From Tritrichomonas foetus (taxonomy: Eukaryota; Parabasalia; Tritrichomonadida; Tritrichomonadidae), in assembly GCA_001839685.1 (NCBI GenBank), contig MLAK01000938.1, positions 36,016-100,015 on the forward strand: 64,000 bases of DNA, given 5' to 3'. The translations under genes and the position numbers were made by a program. The notes beneath the pieces are model-generated. The model had not been told where the DNA came from. It saw only the letters and a program-made list of their open reading frames with translations, and ran no database searches. Shown piece by piece: positions 1 through 9,500 of the stretch. The stretch's first letter is position 1, and each line of letters opens with the position of its first letter.

Positions 1-151
1 GGTGTTTTACTGTTTCTTATAACAAAACTCATGGGTAATTTTATATATACACACATTCACATCAATAATCAGTGATATAAAAAAATGCAAGCGAAAAGTT
101 GTGTTTTCAATCAATTTAAAGAAATCATATATTATTTTTGATCCTACATAC

Positions 152-1198
152 TCAGTCCATTTCTTCGCTATGTTCTCGCAAAAGGTTGACAAGCTCTCTG
201 TCACTCAGTTCACTACCAACCTTAAGAAGCCGTATAACAGCTGCGCGAAGGCCTTGGTAGTTCTTTTTCTTCGCCTTTTCTTCTTCTAATTCAAATTTCT
301 CTGAATTTTCAATCAGAATCTGTGCTGTTTCACGAACCATTTGTTCATACAACTCGCGGGTTTCATCTGACACGATTATTTGTGGTTGCTCAGGAAGATT
401 GACTTCACTCTGTGTGTCAAATTGCTTGAGTTTGTATTCACGGTTTCGCTTAAATTCTTCAAGTTGGTCTGTCATGAAATTAATTAAAGCTTGCTGTTTT
501 GTTAACCTTTCATCAACAACCTGTGACTTCTTGACGGTTTGATTGGCCAAAATTGGACAGAAAATCCATCTCATTAATTCTTTGATTGCAACTTCATCTT
601 TATGCAAAATATACATTAATCTCATCGCTCTGACAGTTACGGGATCACTTTCTTGTGACTGAACTGCTTCAGCTATTGATGATAATTGTCTTGGGAATTT
701 ATCTGCGATATATCCGTGGCGAACTGCTTCTGAAAGTTGGCGGGTAATTTGATCTTGCTGAGCAGCAGTAATTTTTGTTACAACTTTTCTGAAAAAGTAC
801 TCAGTAAATGCTCGCCCGGAAATTGCAGATAACTCGCTTTGACTGACTGGAACTCCATTGATTGTTTCTAATTGAGAACCTATTGCGAGCAATGCAAGTT
901 GACGAAAATTGGGAAGTTCTGAAATCGGCGTATTTTTCGCGGAAAAATGTATAATCATTTGTTGTGAAGGAAAACCGTGGAAAGAACAAATCGGATTTCT
1001 ATCAACGATAAGTGTTTCAAGTGTTATTTTGGGTTCGAATCCAGTAAAATCAGGAATTCGGTTTTCTGTTAAATCTAACGATAAGGCAATCGGCGGGAAT
1101 TCGATTTCTTTAAAACTACGAATCTGTCGAGAAACAAAAGATGCGCATCCTGTTGATACGACTGCTGCGGCTTGTTTAGAATTCAATCGTTTCTTCAT
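152..1198 (-). CDS. Leucine-rich-repeat (SDS22-like) protein
   Basis: A 348-residue protein. Residues about 35-120 carry degenerate leucine-rich repeats (SLDLTENRI, LETLIVDRNP) capped by LETINGVPVS, which resembles the LRR cap of SDS22-type proteins. The rest is helical, and residues about 240-320 are charged and likely coiled coil. LRR proteins of this type act as protein-binding scaffolds and are abundant in trichomonads, often linked to cytoskeleton or phosphatase regulation; no specific partner can be read here. The ATG at 1198 is the first in frame. The gene runs away from the neighbour at 1794, with about 600 bases between the two starts. No signal peptide or membrane segment is visible. 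Family assignment is fair; function is unknown. Confidence 0.8.
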   Translation of the reverse strand: MKKRLNSKQAAAVVSTGCASFVSRQIRSFKEIEFPPIALSLDLTENRIPDFTGFEPKITLETLIVDRNPICSFHGFPSQQMIIHFSAKNTPISELPNFRQLALLAIGSQLETINGVPVSQSELSAISGRAFTEYFFRKVVTKITAAQQDQITRQLSEAVRHGYIADKFPRQLSSIAEAVQSQESDPVTVRAMRLMYILHKDEVAIKELMRWIFCPILANQTVKKSQVVDERLTKQQALINFMTDQLEEFKRNREYKLKQFDTQSEVNLPEQPQIIVSDETRELYEQMVRETAQILIENSEKFELEEEKAKKKNYQGLRAAVIRLLKVGSELSDRELVNLLREHSEEMD

Positions 1199-1793
1199 CT
1201 TTTGGTAATTCTAAACGGATACTACACAAAACTCAAATATATCTCAATGTTGATACATAATATGTATAATTTTCTTTAGCTTTAGTGATGAATTAAAAAT
1301 TACAGGGATTATTTTTATTCAACTCTTTTGAAAAAAATGATTTTTATTTTTATCATCAAACAAGAAAAAATTCATTCGCCTTTGATGTGACATATAATAA
1401 ATGCATATGTATAAATAAATTATAATATTTTCTTTAAAATTTACTTTTTTATCAGATTTCAAATCGTTCATTTTTTGTGATCATAGATCCTCCTTTCTTT
1501 TCTATAAAATAGAATTATTGTGAATTTAGAAATGTATAACATTGCTAAATATTACGATTTCATATATTTAACAAGAGAAAATAGTGAGTAATACAACACA
1601 TTTGTATGACCATATAAACAGTTAAAAAGTGGACGGATAGAATTGCGCCTTTTTTAAAAAATTGAATTACCAGAGTTATCGTCGACTGTGTAAATATTCA
1701 AAAAGTCATTCATGATTTTCGAAAAAGGCGGCGTTTTTCTATGAGCGCCAATATTTCACTTTATTTCTTCCATTTCCAGATTTTATCTTCAAA
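1199..1793. other. Divergent intergenic region
   Basis: About 595 AT-rich bases between two divergent starts. It must hold both promoters. I see no exact TCAYNWW initiator close to either ATG, no ORF of note and no repeat. Confidence 0.5.
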
Positions 1794-2639
1794 ATGGCCC
1801 TTCATTTTCTGCGTACGTTCGACAGTCCAATCAGAAAGAATTTGAACTCAACAGGAAAAAGCGATCTCTCTCTCATTTGGGCCCAGGCAGCATCTCCAGT
1901 CAAATCGCCAAGATCAAAATTCACCACAGATGGTGAAAAAGAAGCAATAAATATCCTCAGCATTCTCGAATCGTCAAAGCCATCAACACCGAAAAAAAAA
2001 TTATTCTGTCCGCCTTCAATGATTCAATCGCCTTCTCAAAAGTGCTCATCTTCCTCCTCTTTAAATCACGAAGATGACGAAAACCAGGATTTGCTTTTTT
2101 CGAGATTTTCAATCACCACTGAGAAAAAGTTTGAACTGCCATCAGAATTTCAGAATCTTGTCACTTTTGTTTTCAAAGGCCCAGAAAACCAAAATGAAGC
2201 ATGGGAAAATTTCAAAAGGATTGCAAAAAGTGTAAAATGCGGATTAGTTGCATGCGCAACATATGCTTTCATTTTTAGTGAAGGAAAAGTTCACGCGAAG
2301 GCCTTCACTGGGACAGCACAAAAGAAGCTTGAAGAGAATTCTGATAAATTACCTGAATTTGACTTTGATAAAGCTTTAGACATGATTGATCAAAATCAAT
2401 CAAGTGAAAAATTGAGTATTTATTCGACCGACCAGTTTTATTATTCAGTTGTCACGCCATTTGTGTATAATTTCTCGGAATTTAATTCATCAAGTGGAAC
2501 AAGATATCGAATTTCTGTCTCTGGATATATTTTTGCTTTCCATATAGAAAAATTTATGAAAATGAGGAAAAATTATGATTCATTTAAGACATCAAAATCA
2601 ATTCTGCACCAATTGAAATATGGTAAAAATATGAAATGA
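1794..2639 (+). CDS. Hypothetical protein
   Basis: A 281-residue protein that I do not recognise. Residues 1-100 are rich in Ser, Pro and Lys and look disordered, with short SP/TP sites (SPVKSPRS, STPKKK) that could be phosphorylated. Residues about 110-270 look folded, with mixed strands and helices and several aromatic residues. No signal peptide, membrane span or catalytic motif is visible. The ATG at 1794 is preceded by a TTCAAA context. It lies head to tail with the TAF6 gene. The reading frame is intact and codon use matches its neighbours, so I take it as a real gene. Confidence 0.75.
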   Translation: MALHFLRTFDSPIRKNLNSTGKSDLSLIWAQAASPVKSPRSKFTTDGEKEAINILSILESSKPSTPKKKLFCPPSMIQSPSQKCSSSSSLNHEDDENQDLLFSRFSITTEKKFELPSEFQNLVTFVFKGPENQNEAWENFKRIAKSVKCGLVACATYAFIFSEGKVHAKAFTGTAQKKLEENSDKLPEFDFDKALDMIDQNQSSEKLSIYSTDQFYYSVVTPFVYNFSEFNSSSGTRYRISVSGYIFAFHIEKFMKMRKNYDSFKTSKSILHQLKYGKNMK

Positions 2640-2945
2640 CTGTTCTCAATCACCTCAGCTGTTTCACGTGAATGAGGGGAAAAAAATCATTTCATATATT
2701 AGTCACCTTTCTGAATGCATGTGAAGTGAAATCATCAGATTATCATTCGGGCGAAATCAAATTGTCATTCATTTTTAAGAAAATTTGATGTAATGCCTTA
2801 TATGGTGTTCATTGGGTTTTATGATTGTTAATTAAATCGATTATATATGTTTTCACACTCCTTTTGTCTTTTAATTTCAGTTCAAATGTCGTTTATCATT
2901 AAATTGACCTTACCTTTTCTATCGTCCATTAATCTCAATCAAATC
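2640..2945. other. Intergenic region upstream of TAF6
   Basis: About 300 bases. The TAF6 frame is open back to an ATG at 2847, but the hydrophobic residues this adds do not resemble the family. No exact initiator motif and no repeat seen. Confidence 0.4.
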
Positions 2946-4232
2946 ATGTCTGTTAATTTTGCCTCCTTAACGATACAAGCGATAGCAGACTCACTTGGCA
3001 TTAAACTCGCCAGTCCCGAAATTATCTCATTTCTCGAAAAAGACAGCGAAAAATATATTCGTCAAATAATAAACCAAGCGAACGCTTTAGCGACAAGTGC
3101 AAGAGCCTACAAACTCAGTTCATCACATATCGACATAGCGCTTGAATCAAAAGGTCTTCCGCCTCTTCTAGGATACGATTCAATTCCAAATTACGTCCCA
3201 ACGCCACTCAGCGTCGACCAGGAAGATCTTTTCGGAATCCGGGAAGATAAAACGCCATTGACCGAAACCGCCCAAGCCCCAATTACGCCTTATCCGAATC
3301 TCATATCACATAATCTTCATTGGACCCTTGTTGAAGGAATTTATGCCGGAAAAAGATCATCGTCAAGAAGTAGTCGACCAAACAGAGAAATGAAGCCGAT
3401 CGAAAGATCAGTTTCTGTTCCCAACGTTTCATCATATCAACATTCTGAAGTTCAAAGAAATTTGAGCGTCGATCCGACTGAAAATAAATTGAGTGATTCT
3501 AAAAAGTGTGCAGATGACATTTTAAGTGGAGAACATCAAAAATATTTTATTTCAACTATTAACTTACTTAGATGTGATACAGTTCATTCTTTGGATGTTG
3601 CACTTGACATGATTTCTGAGGAAGACAAAATGCAGCCACTTCTTCCATATTTTATTCAATACATAACTGGAAAAATGACACTTGACCTTCAAGAATTCAC
3701 TCAAATGAAAGTTTTAATAAGATTTACACATGCTTTAATACAAAATAAATCCATGAATATTCCACTTTATGCACATCCCTTACTTCGAATTGTTTTCACA
3801 TCACTTTTAGCAGTTAACCTTTCGAATGAACTTTTTCCAGATGACTCAAGCATCAGAAAATATGCAGCAGAAGCACTTTTTTCACTTGTGAAGCGTTGTG
3901 AAGGATGTTTCCCAGAAATTAAACAAGTCATTTTTAATTCTTTAGTCAAAATTCTGTTTAATCCCGATACTACATTGAATGCACACTACGGTGCTCTTCT
4001 TGGAATTCATGAAATCGGATTTTTTGAAGTTTTATTGCCGCATTTCAGATCGTACCTGAAAATGATCAAATTTGAATTGATTTCCAACTTGAATTTACAG
4101 AATCATGCGGCTGAAGCGCTTTTACAGCTTGCTAAGTCAATGCTTTTTGAATTTGCCTTTAAATGCCCAGCTGAAGATAAAAAGGAACACGCTAAGAATT
4201 TAATTGATGAAATTGACAGGTTCACGTTTTGA
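2946..4232 (+). CDS. TAF6: TFIID subunit TAF6 (histone fold plus HEAT domain)
   Basis: A 428-residue protein from the ATG at 2946. Residues about 5-75 form a TAF6-type histone fold: AIADSLGI, then a helix IRQIINQANALATSARA, then KLSSSHIDIALESKGLPPLLGY, matching the family pattern K-L-T-x-x-D-I-D-x-A-L-K followed by a G-F/Y. A short LHWTLVEG matches the AHWLSIEG segment of animal TAF6. Residues about 200-425 are HEAT-like helices, including HYGALLGIHEIGFF and LLPHF, which match the family's RYGSIAGLAELG and ILPRL. TAF6 pairs with TAF9 in TFIID. I chose 2946 because residues added from ATGs at 2847 or 2886 are hydrophobic and unlike TAF6. Family confidence is high; start confidence is moderate. 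Confidence 0.88.
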   Translation: MSVNFASLTIQAIADSLGIKLASPEIISFLEKDSEKYIRQIINQANALATSARAYKLSSSHIDIALESKGLPPLLGYDSIPNYVPTPLSVDQEDLFGIREDKTPLTETAQAPITPYPNLISHNLHWTLVEGIYAGKRSSSRSSRPNREMKPIERSVSVPNVSSYQHSEVQRNLSVDPTENKLSDSKKCADDILSGEHQKYFISTINLLRCDTVHSLDVALDMISEEDKMQPLLPYFIQYITGKMTLDLQEFTQMKVLIRFTHALIQNKSMNIPLYAHPLLRIVFTSLLAVNLSNELFPDDSSIRKYAAEALFSLVKRCEGCFPEIKQVIFNSLVKILFNPDTTLNAHYGALLGIHEIGFFEVLLPHFRSYLKMIKFELISNLNLQNHAAEALLQLAKSMLFEFAFKCPAEDKKEHAKNLIDEIDRFTF

Positions 4233-4415
4233 ATATGAGCGAGAATTTTTATGATATTGATATATGCTGTTGATAAATTTATATATTTGTTTTGTTTAAT
4301 AATAGTAAAAAGTATAAAAATTATAAAAATTATTATAAAAGAATAAGTTTTACTTTATATGAATTGAATATTTCTATTGAAACATGCTTCACTTAGAACT
4401 ATTAATTTTTATTCT

Positions 4416-5167
4416 TTAATATATATTCCCAAAAAATTCTTTTCCACTTAAATAAAAGTCGTAATCATTTCCATGATTTTTCACACGCTGATACATACGA
4501 ATGAATTGATAAAAATTGCTTATGCTATTTGAGCATTCATAGCAATGAAAAGTATTGTAAGAATTCAAGTGAAAATCTTCATTACGAGAGACAAAACAAT
4601 CCCATTTGATCAAATCATTGGAACCCTCTACTGTCCAAGTTTTTGGAGTATAATATTTACCAATCGTTATATCAGGAGTATGAAAAGAATAATGAGAAAG
4701 CTTTATTTTTAAAATTGATTTGGATGTATTCATTATTAACAGAAAAAAAATCGAGAGAAAATAATGTTGAATAATCAAAGAGAAATTCTGGCTCAATGTT
4801 TTTTTGAGATGAGCATGTGACTTCAATTAGTTTTTGAGCTGCACCGTTACCAGGCATTTTTTATTCAGTTGAATTTATGACCACAGATAGGATGTGGTGA
4901 TTTTAAAAAAGTTTTTATTTGCGTAATAAAGGAATTCCATTCAGTTTCAGTTAATTTATTTGGAACAATAAGATCAAAATATTGATAATGTTGTGTAATT
5001 GACAAATCAATTAATTCTACATAAGAAAATAGGTTATAAAAGTCATCGCCTCGTTCTTTGAATATACCCAATAATTTTTCAAAAAATGTATCTTCATCAT
5101 TTATTTTAAGCTTCTGAGATGAAATAATTTGTTCTATGTCTTCTTTATTTAAATACTTTATCATCAT
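4416..5167 (-). pseudogene. Decayed BACK + F5/8C (discoidin) domain gene
   Basis: On the minus strand, 5167-4865 encodes a BACK-like helical segment (KYLNKEDIEQIISSQKL). It ends in a stop at 4865-4867. From about 4855 a different frame gives GNGAAQKLIEVTCSSQKN and then YIQINFKNK, and near 4700-4710 the reading moves to yet another frame that continues with KTWTVEGSNDLIKWDCF and YDFYLSGKEFFGNIY, a clear F5/8C domain end. BTB-BACK-F5/8C proteins are a large trichomonad family. The BTB part is missing; upstream of 5167 the frame has a stop at 5171-5173, followed by possible BTB remnants to about 5250. I read this as a truncated pseudogene with at least one stop and one indel. A sequencing error could explain one break but not all. 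Confidence 0.72.
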
Positions 5168-5383
5168 TTCTTAGATTTCATTGGATTGAAAATTGAGAAT
5201 ACAAAACTCAATAATATAATTCAAAGATACAGTTTGGAAATCAATTTTCATTTCTTTATTGTACTAACACTGTGAGCAGGAATTAACAAAATGACACTTT
5301 TTATATTTTAGATATTTTTTTCGATTAATTGATTCATTTTACAATAAAAGCATTAGTATGAAAAGTCATGAGAATCCATTAGA

Positions 5384-5497
5384 TATAATTCTGTATTACA
5401 ACCAAACTTGAAAATAAATGATTTCAATCAAGTTTGGTCAATTTTAAATGTGAATTTGCATTTATGACTTGATTTTTGGTCGGAATGCAGAGGTATA
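5384..5497. mobile_element. MITE-like palindromic element, copy 1
   Basis: A 114-base non-coding element starting TATAATTCTGTATTACAACC and ending TTTTGGTCGGAATGCAGAGG then TATA. The last 24 bases are an imperfect inverted copy of the first 24. Inside, ACCAAACTTGA and TCAAGTTTGGT form an 11-base perfect hairpin. A second copy lies at 52847-52956. Ends of TATA type would fit a TA target duplication, as in Tc1/mariner-derived MITEs, but that is inference. It sits between the decayed BACK/F5-8C gene and EMG1. Confidence 0.7.
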
Positions 5498-5632
5498 GCT
5501 AATTCTTCTGTGATGAAATGAATTTTTAAGTCATAATTTAGATTTCATTTAAAAATAAACATTAAAAACCTAGTCTAGAATTTATATGTGACTTTATATT
5601 TAATTATATTAACATAAAAAAATGAAAATTCT

Positions 5633-6289
5633 TTACCATACATTATTTTGAATTTCAAAATGCTTAATGACTCTATTCATGACATTTCCTGTATTCAGTT
5701 TATCATTCGACACACAAAATGCCTTTTCCATCAGTTCATCAACTGACTGATTCTTTGGATTCAAATGGACATAAACAGCGATTGGCTTGTCTTTGGCAAA
5801 ATCAGAAACAGGAACAATTTCTGCTTCATCATCAACATAAAGAGCAAATCTTGGAATCCCTGGAGGAATCATTTTTCCGATATCGGATTTCACAAATTTC
5901 ATCAAGGTGGAATTTCCATCAGCGCTTCTGACTGTCCCTTCTTTTGAAAATAAATGCATCATTTGTTGGAAATCGTCGAAAACAAAAGGAATTGTGAGTC
6001 TTGGATCAACTTGAATAAGTTTTAGATCGACTGTTCGAATGAAGACTCTCTGGAGGCCGGCAAGATTGAGGGACGTACCCTGAAGGAATAGAAGTGTATG
6101 AAAAAGTTCTTCGATATTGATTTGTTTCGTTTTAAGATTCAGATAATCGAGTTCAATTGTATCTGTTTTCGTCAGCATTCGTGGCATGCTCGTGTGTGGC
6201 ATTAAATTAGCACCATCGATAATTGCGTATACTAATGGCTGTAGCGATTTTAGTTTTTTGCTGGAAATGATTGGAATATTCGAGTTCAT
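5633..6289 (-). CDS. EMG1: 18S rRNA pseudouridine N1-methyltransferase EMG1/NEP1
   Basis: A 218-residue SPOUT-class methyltransferase. Nep1/EMG1 methylates N1 of a pseudouridine in 18S rRNA and is needed for small-subunit assembly in the nucleolus. The family core is evident: LNLAGLQRVFIRT matches LNRAGLLQVYIHT, IQVDPRLTIPFVFDDFQQMMHL matches the IEVNPQTRIPRTFDRFCGLM block, and VRSADGNSTLMKFVK matches VRAADGPQKLLKVIK. The N-terminal strand PLVYAIIDGANLM matches the family's VLEGASLE. Length is close to the catalytic core of the family. It is divergent from the SEC7 gene with 285 bases between starts. Confidence 0.88.
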   Translation of the reverse strand: MNSNIPIISSKKLKSLQPLVYAIIDGANLMPHTSMPRMLTKTDTIELDYLNLKTKQINIEELFHTLLFLQGTSLNLAGLQRVFIRTVDLKLIQVDPRLTIPFVFDDFQQMMHLFSKEGTVRSADGNSTLMKFVKSDIGKMIPPGIPRFALYVDDEAEIVPVSDFAKDKPIAVYVHLNPKNQSVDELMEKAFCVSNDKLNTGNVMNRVIKHFEIQNNVW

Positions 6290-6574
6290 TAATTTGTAAA
6301 AGCTTTTGTGGTCATTTAAAATCTTGCTTTTTTATTTCACTTGTCAGTATCAGGAATTACGATATCGTACAATATGGAATAATTTGATACGAATACGATC
6401 AATTTGTCATTTTTTCACGAACTAATTGGCCCTATATTGTGATTATCAAACCAAGTAATCATTGAAAAAGTATCACAGAATAATTCTCATATTCACGATC
6501 AAGGGTGACCGTTTATATCGATCAGATTTCATAGAAAAAGTTTTTGATTAATCAAAATAATCGATAACTAAAAA

Positions 6575-9500
6575 ATGTCTCAACAATCTGCTGGGGCTTT
6601 TATTCCACTCATTCATTCTCAACTCGCTGAATTAAAGAAACTTTGTGGAAGTTTGTTTCATCGCCCAGTTCGTGATGCCGTTTCTAATGCCGAGCAATTC
6701 CTTCAAAATGTAAAACCGAACGATAAACTTGATTTGCAAACAGCTCTTGCGCCATTTTTTACTGCCATTGATGACGATCATAAGCTTTTTCAGCCAACCG
6801 TTCTCGATTGTTTCTATAAAATTTTCCGACAATCCTCGTCAGAATTGTTTCCAAGTCGCGATTTAACCTGCCATATTATCAACGTTTTAATCAAACTCGA
6901 TAAATGCAATTCAGACGAATTAAATCTCACCTGCTGCAATGTTTGTATCGCATGTTTGAGATCGCCCAGCGGTATCCATTTTTGTCATGGTTCCCTCCTT
7001 CGCAAAATGTTCCGATTGTTATTCAGAATTTACAACAATTGCGAAAATTCAAATACATTTAATTCAATTCAGACATCAATCAACGAAACTTTATTGGCAC
7101 TTTTTGATTCATACACAAAACCAGTTTCACTTGTCCCTGCTCCTTCAATTGAGGAATTCTCAGAATTAGCTACATCAATCATATTCGAAAATTCATTATC
7201 AATCAGAAAATATTTAGGCCCAATTTTGGAGGTAGGAGATTATTCTCCAACAATTCGTGATGTTGATGTATTTGGCGTTATTTCTCTACTTTCACGAATC
7301 ATCGAATTGAACAAGTTGAAACTTCGAACAATCAAACTTGCCACAAATTTCTTAATATTTGCACTTCAACGAGATTCAAAATTCTTTGAAAGAAGTGCTT
7401 TCAGACTCCTCCTAGAAACAAAAATTCACGTGGCCTGTCTTTCTTTGACGCTTGATAATAGAATAGAATTGGCTGAACCAACGGCTGAGCTTTTTGTGAC
7501 AATTTGGAAACGATTTGCACCTTTATATACCGAAGGATTAAATGCTGTTCTTGTAAAAGGCCTTCAAACAACTTTAACAAGTCCTGATCATTTAGTGTTA
7601 ATTCGATCTTTAACAATTTATCAAAAATTAGCGAAATATCCACAACTTTTTGTTGATGCTTTTGTTAATTACGATTGTGATCGATCAGGCTTTTTCGATA
7701 ATGTATGGGAGAATACTCTAAATTTAATTGTTAAACTTGCATATCCAGATATCAATAAAAAATCAGCAGTTCAAGTTTTAGCGATTGAAGTTGTGGATGA
7801 CTTTCTTGGTGCTCTTTGGGATTATTATTCAAATACCAAAGAAAATGAGAGTAAAGCTACACAAGAAGAAGCACCACAAGAATTCTTCCAAGCAAAGAAA
7901 ACAAAAGATGTTTTCTCAAAAGGATTACTTTTATTTAAGAAATCGTTTAAGAAAGGAATAAACTTTTTCATTGAGCATGGCTTTTGTGAAAATACGCCAC
8001 AGTCTGTTGCTGACTTCCTTTGGAATAATCCTGCACTTGATCCGGGCGAAGTTGGTCAATTAATAGGTGATAAAGATCGTGTTGAAACATTGAAGTGCTT
8101 CACCAATCATTTTGATTTCCGAAATTTGACATTTGAACAAGCTTTTCGTCAATTTTTACAGAAATTCCAAGTTCCTGGTGAAGCTCAAATGATTGATAGA
8201 GTTATGGAACAATTTGGTTCGAAATTCTATAATGATAATCCAACATTATTTAGCTGTGCTGATACTGTTTATGTTCTTGCATTCTCTGCATTGATGCTTC
8301 ATACTGATGCCTTTCATCCAAACGTGAAAGCAAGAATGACGCTTGAACAGTTCCTTATAAATAATAAAGGAATTGATAACGGTGCAGATATGCCAGTTGA
8401 ATTCCTTACTGAGTTATATAAAGGTATTACTTCTAAGCAAATATATGTGGCTAATACGAAAACTGGATCAGCGCCTGCCAATTCATCGCTTTTGACACGT
8501 GAGCAAAGAGCAGATTTATATAAAAATCAATGCCAAATGACATTAAATGAAGCCAGAAATCGTAGCACTAACTCTAGCTCAAGTTCAAATCGTATCTTTC
8601 ATAGAAGTGAATCCCCTCTATTCATTGGACCAATGTTCCAATCAATTTGGGGTGGTGCCTTAGCAGTTTTAACTATGACATTCGAAAAAAGTGATGATCC
8701 AAAAATTTATCAACGTTGTTTAAGTGGATTAAGTAACTCTGTCCATATTGCATCACATTGTTTCATTGAAAGTGCACTTGATACCCTTGTTGACTCTTTT
8801 GGAACATTCACCTGCTTAAGAAAAGGATTAAGAGAAGCAAAACAAAAGAATATTGAATGTACAAACGCACTTCTTAAAATAGCATTAGAGGATAAAAACT
8901 TCTTGAGAGGCGCTTGGGAAATTGTTATGGGTGAATTATCTGCACTTGATCAAATGCAGGTTCTTTCACAGAATTTCAATGTTGATGATATGAAACAATT
9001 ATTTGCATCAACTCCTGAACTTGATCGTGAATCAATTGTTGATTTCATTCGTGCTGTTTGCACAACCTCTAATGCTGAGCTTAATGAAAATCCACCTCGA
9101 TTCTTCCTTCTTGAGCAAGTACGAATTGTTGCTGTTTTCAATATGGAAAGGCCGAGATACATTTGGCTCCCAATTTGGGACATTATCGGTGATTATTTAC
9201 GAAATATTTCTTGCTCACAAGATATGAATCTTTCTTTAATGGGTGTAAATACCCTTACACAAATAGCTAAAGCCTTCCTTGATCAACCTGAACTTACACA
9301 ATTCCACTTCCAAAGGCACTTCATGCTTCCATTCCAACAAGTCTTTGAAAAACAAGTTTCAAACGATGTTCGTGATTATGTACTTGAAAATCTTTTGAAA
9401 ATCGTTAATGATTCTGGTGATAAACTTCAAAGTGGATGGTCAGTTATATTTGAATTGCTGACAATTGCTTCAATTGATGGATTATCGCAGGAACGTGCAT

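Noticed and set aside
1026..1046. GGTTCGAATCC resembling a tRNA T arm / B box
   Set aside because: It lies inside the LRR coding frame and no acceptor, D or anticodon arms can be folded around it.
2847..2945. N-terminal extension of TAF6 from ATGs at 2847 or 2886
   Set aside because: The added residues are hydrophobic and unlike TAF6; the histone fold begins right after the ATG at 2946.
4840..4885. Possible short intron between the BACK and F5/8C parts
   Set aside because: No GT...AG pair with a branch-like sequence restores the frame, so decay is the simpler explanation.
5263..5280. ACTAACACTGTGAGCAG resembling a trichomonad intron 3' signal
   Set aside because: It does not match ACTAACACACAG closely and no exon pair with coding homology flanks it.
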